Shown in pieces: positions 14,034-14,574 of a stretch of DNA of 14,574 nucleotides. The position numbers and the translations under genes are program-made. This DNA is from Methylocapsa sp. (GTDB lineage Bacteria > Pseudomonadota > Alphaproteobacteria > Rhizobiales > Beijerinckiaceae): the NCBI GenBank assembly GCA_003162995.1, contig PLUZ01000164.1, positions 19,050 to 33,623 of the forward strand. The letters run 5' to 3'. Numbering within the stretch: position 1 is the first letter of the stretch; each line of letters opens with the position of its first letter. Below the pieces are notes generated by a model that searched no databases, was not told the DNA's origin, and saw nothing but the letters and a program-made list of their open reading frames with translations.

Positions 14034-14551
14034 CGCAGCTCCCAGCTCTTGATGTCGGCGGCGTTGCCGGTTCCCCCTTCCTGGCCGTCGGAACCGAGCG
14101 AGATAATTTCATAGGGGCTACGCTCACCCGGCGAACGATACTTATAAGGATGTCCCCAAGGATCGTTCGGCACCGCGTTGTTCTTCAAATAGGGTCCATT
14201 CCACCCGCTTGCTCCCCCCGGCCGTTGCACCAAAGCGACAAGACCTTCGGAGGTCGACGGATAGCGTCCGAGATCGAGATAAAAAAGATCGAGCGAACTG
14301 GCGAAGCTCTGGATCTGGATCGTCGCGGCCTTCACCTTGGATTCGCTGAGGTAATTCAGAACCCGAGGGCCGACGAGACCCATGATGAGACCGATGATCG
14401 TGATCACCACCAAGATCTCGACCAAGGTAAAGCCGTCTTCCCGCCCGCCACGGGTGGTGTCCGCCTTGTGGCCGGAGGCTTCCCCCAAACCGCGCTCAAT
14501 GGTTTCCTCCCGCCGCCGGATTCCGCGGGGGTATAGCGTGCAAAACTTCAT
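14030..14551 (-). CDS. gspG: Type II secretion major pseudopilin GspG
   Basis: GspG is the main subunit of the periplasmic pseudopilus that drives folded substrates through the outer-membrane secretin. The core is highly typical: G40-F41TLVEILVVITIIGLIMG with Glu45 at +5, then FYLDLGRYPSTSEGL, a NGPYLKNN segment, DPWGHPYKYRSPGE and a C-terminal ISLGSDGQEGGTG whose acidic residues belong to the calcium site of the family. From the ATG at 14551 the leader before the cleavage site is 40 residues, much longer than the usual 5-10, and rich in Arg and Glu. A GGGAGG site sits 5 nt before an ATT codon at 14500, and a TTG at 14488 is also in frame, so the true start may be internal. The secretin, ATPase and GspF genes are expected beyond the right edge. 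Confidence 0.93.
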   Translation of the reverse strand: MKFCTLYPRGIRRREETIERGLGEASGHKADTTRGGREDGFTLVEILVVITIIGLIMGLVGPRVLNYLSESKVKAATIQIQSFASSLDLFYLDLGRYPSTSEGLVALVQRPGGASGWNGPYLKNNAVPNDPWGHPYKYRSPGERSPYEIISLGSDGQEGGTGNAADIKSWELR

Positions 14552-14574
14552 GACGATGGGTTCCTATTCATCCG

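Overview
This is a GC-rich window from what looks like an alphaproteobacterium of the Rhizobiales/Hyphomicrobiales, possibly Beijerinckiaceae-like. The basis is the style of the proteins, the coupled mtnP-apt pair and the form of the type II secretion genes; the genus assignment is inference, since no rRNA or other phylogenetic marker is present. No tRNA, rRNA, insertion sequence or CRISPR array was seen.

Layout. (1) Positions 1-362, minus: the start of a conserved-looking small protein of unknown function, with a good sigma70-type promoter. (2) 480-3618: two housekeeping genes that are commonly neighbours, rdgB (house-cleaning NTPase) and rph (RNase PH), both on the minus strand but separated by a secreted alpha/beta hydrolase (plus) and a hemerythrin-like protein (minus) that converge and overlap. 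(3) 3747-4958, minus: a tight three-gene unit (MarR regulator, 33-residue small ORF, DUF2269-like membrane protein) with an 11-bp-arm perfect palindrome at the regulator's start codon. (4) 5072-6477, minus: mtnP-apt, overlapping by 4 bp, which together convert methylthioadenosine to adenine and then AMP. (5) 6762-7724, plus: the Tat-exported molybdenum enzyme msrP, without its usual membrane partner msrQ beside it. (6) 7728-9196: two divergent genes for small secreted proteins, a DUF3455 protein (minus) and a GlcG/HbpS-like protein (plus). Each is preceded by a near-identical 16-bp element in the same orientation relative to its gene. (7) 9212-9245: a strong hairpin between converging units. 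(8) 9306-14551, minus: the pseudopilin and platform part of a type II secretion operon in the order gspG-H-I-J-K-L-M plus a terminal GspC/GspN-like gene, mostly coupled by 4-bp ATGA overlaps. The secretin, ATPase and GspF genes are not in the window and would be expected to the right.

Most of the window is conventional chromosome. The least explained items are the shared 16-bp element at 8278-8397, the MarR/small-ORF/DUF2269 unit with its palindrome, the signal-peptide-bearing GspC-like protein, and the structured region upstream of mtnP. I did not find a clearly novel defence or mobile system.
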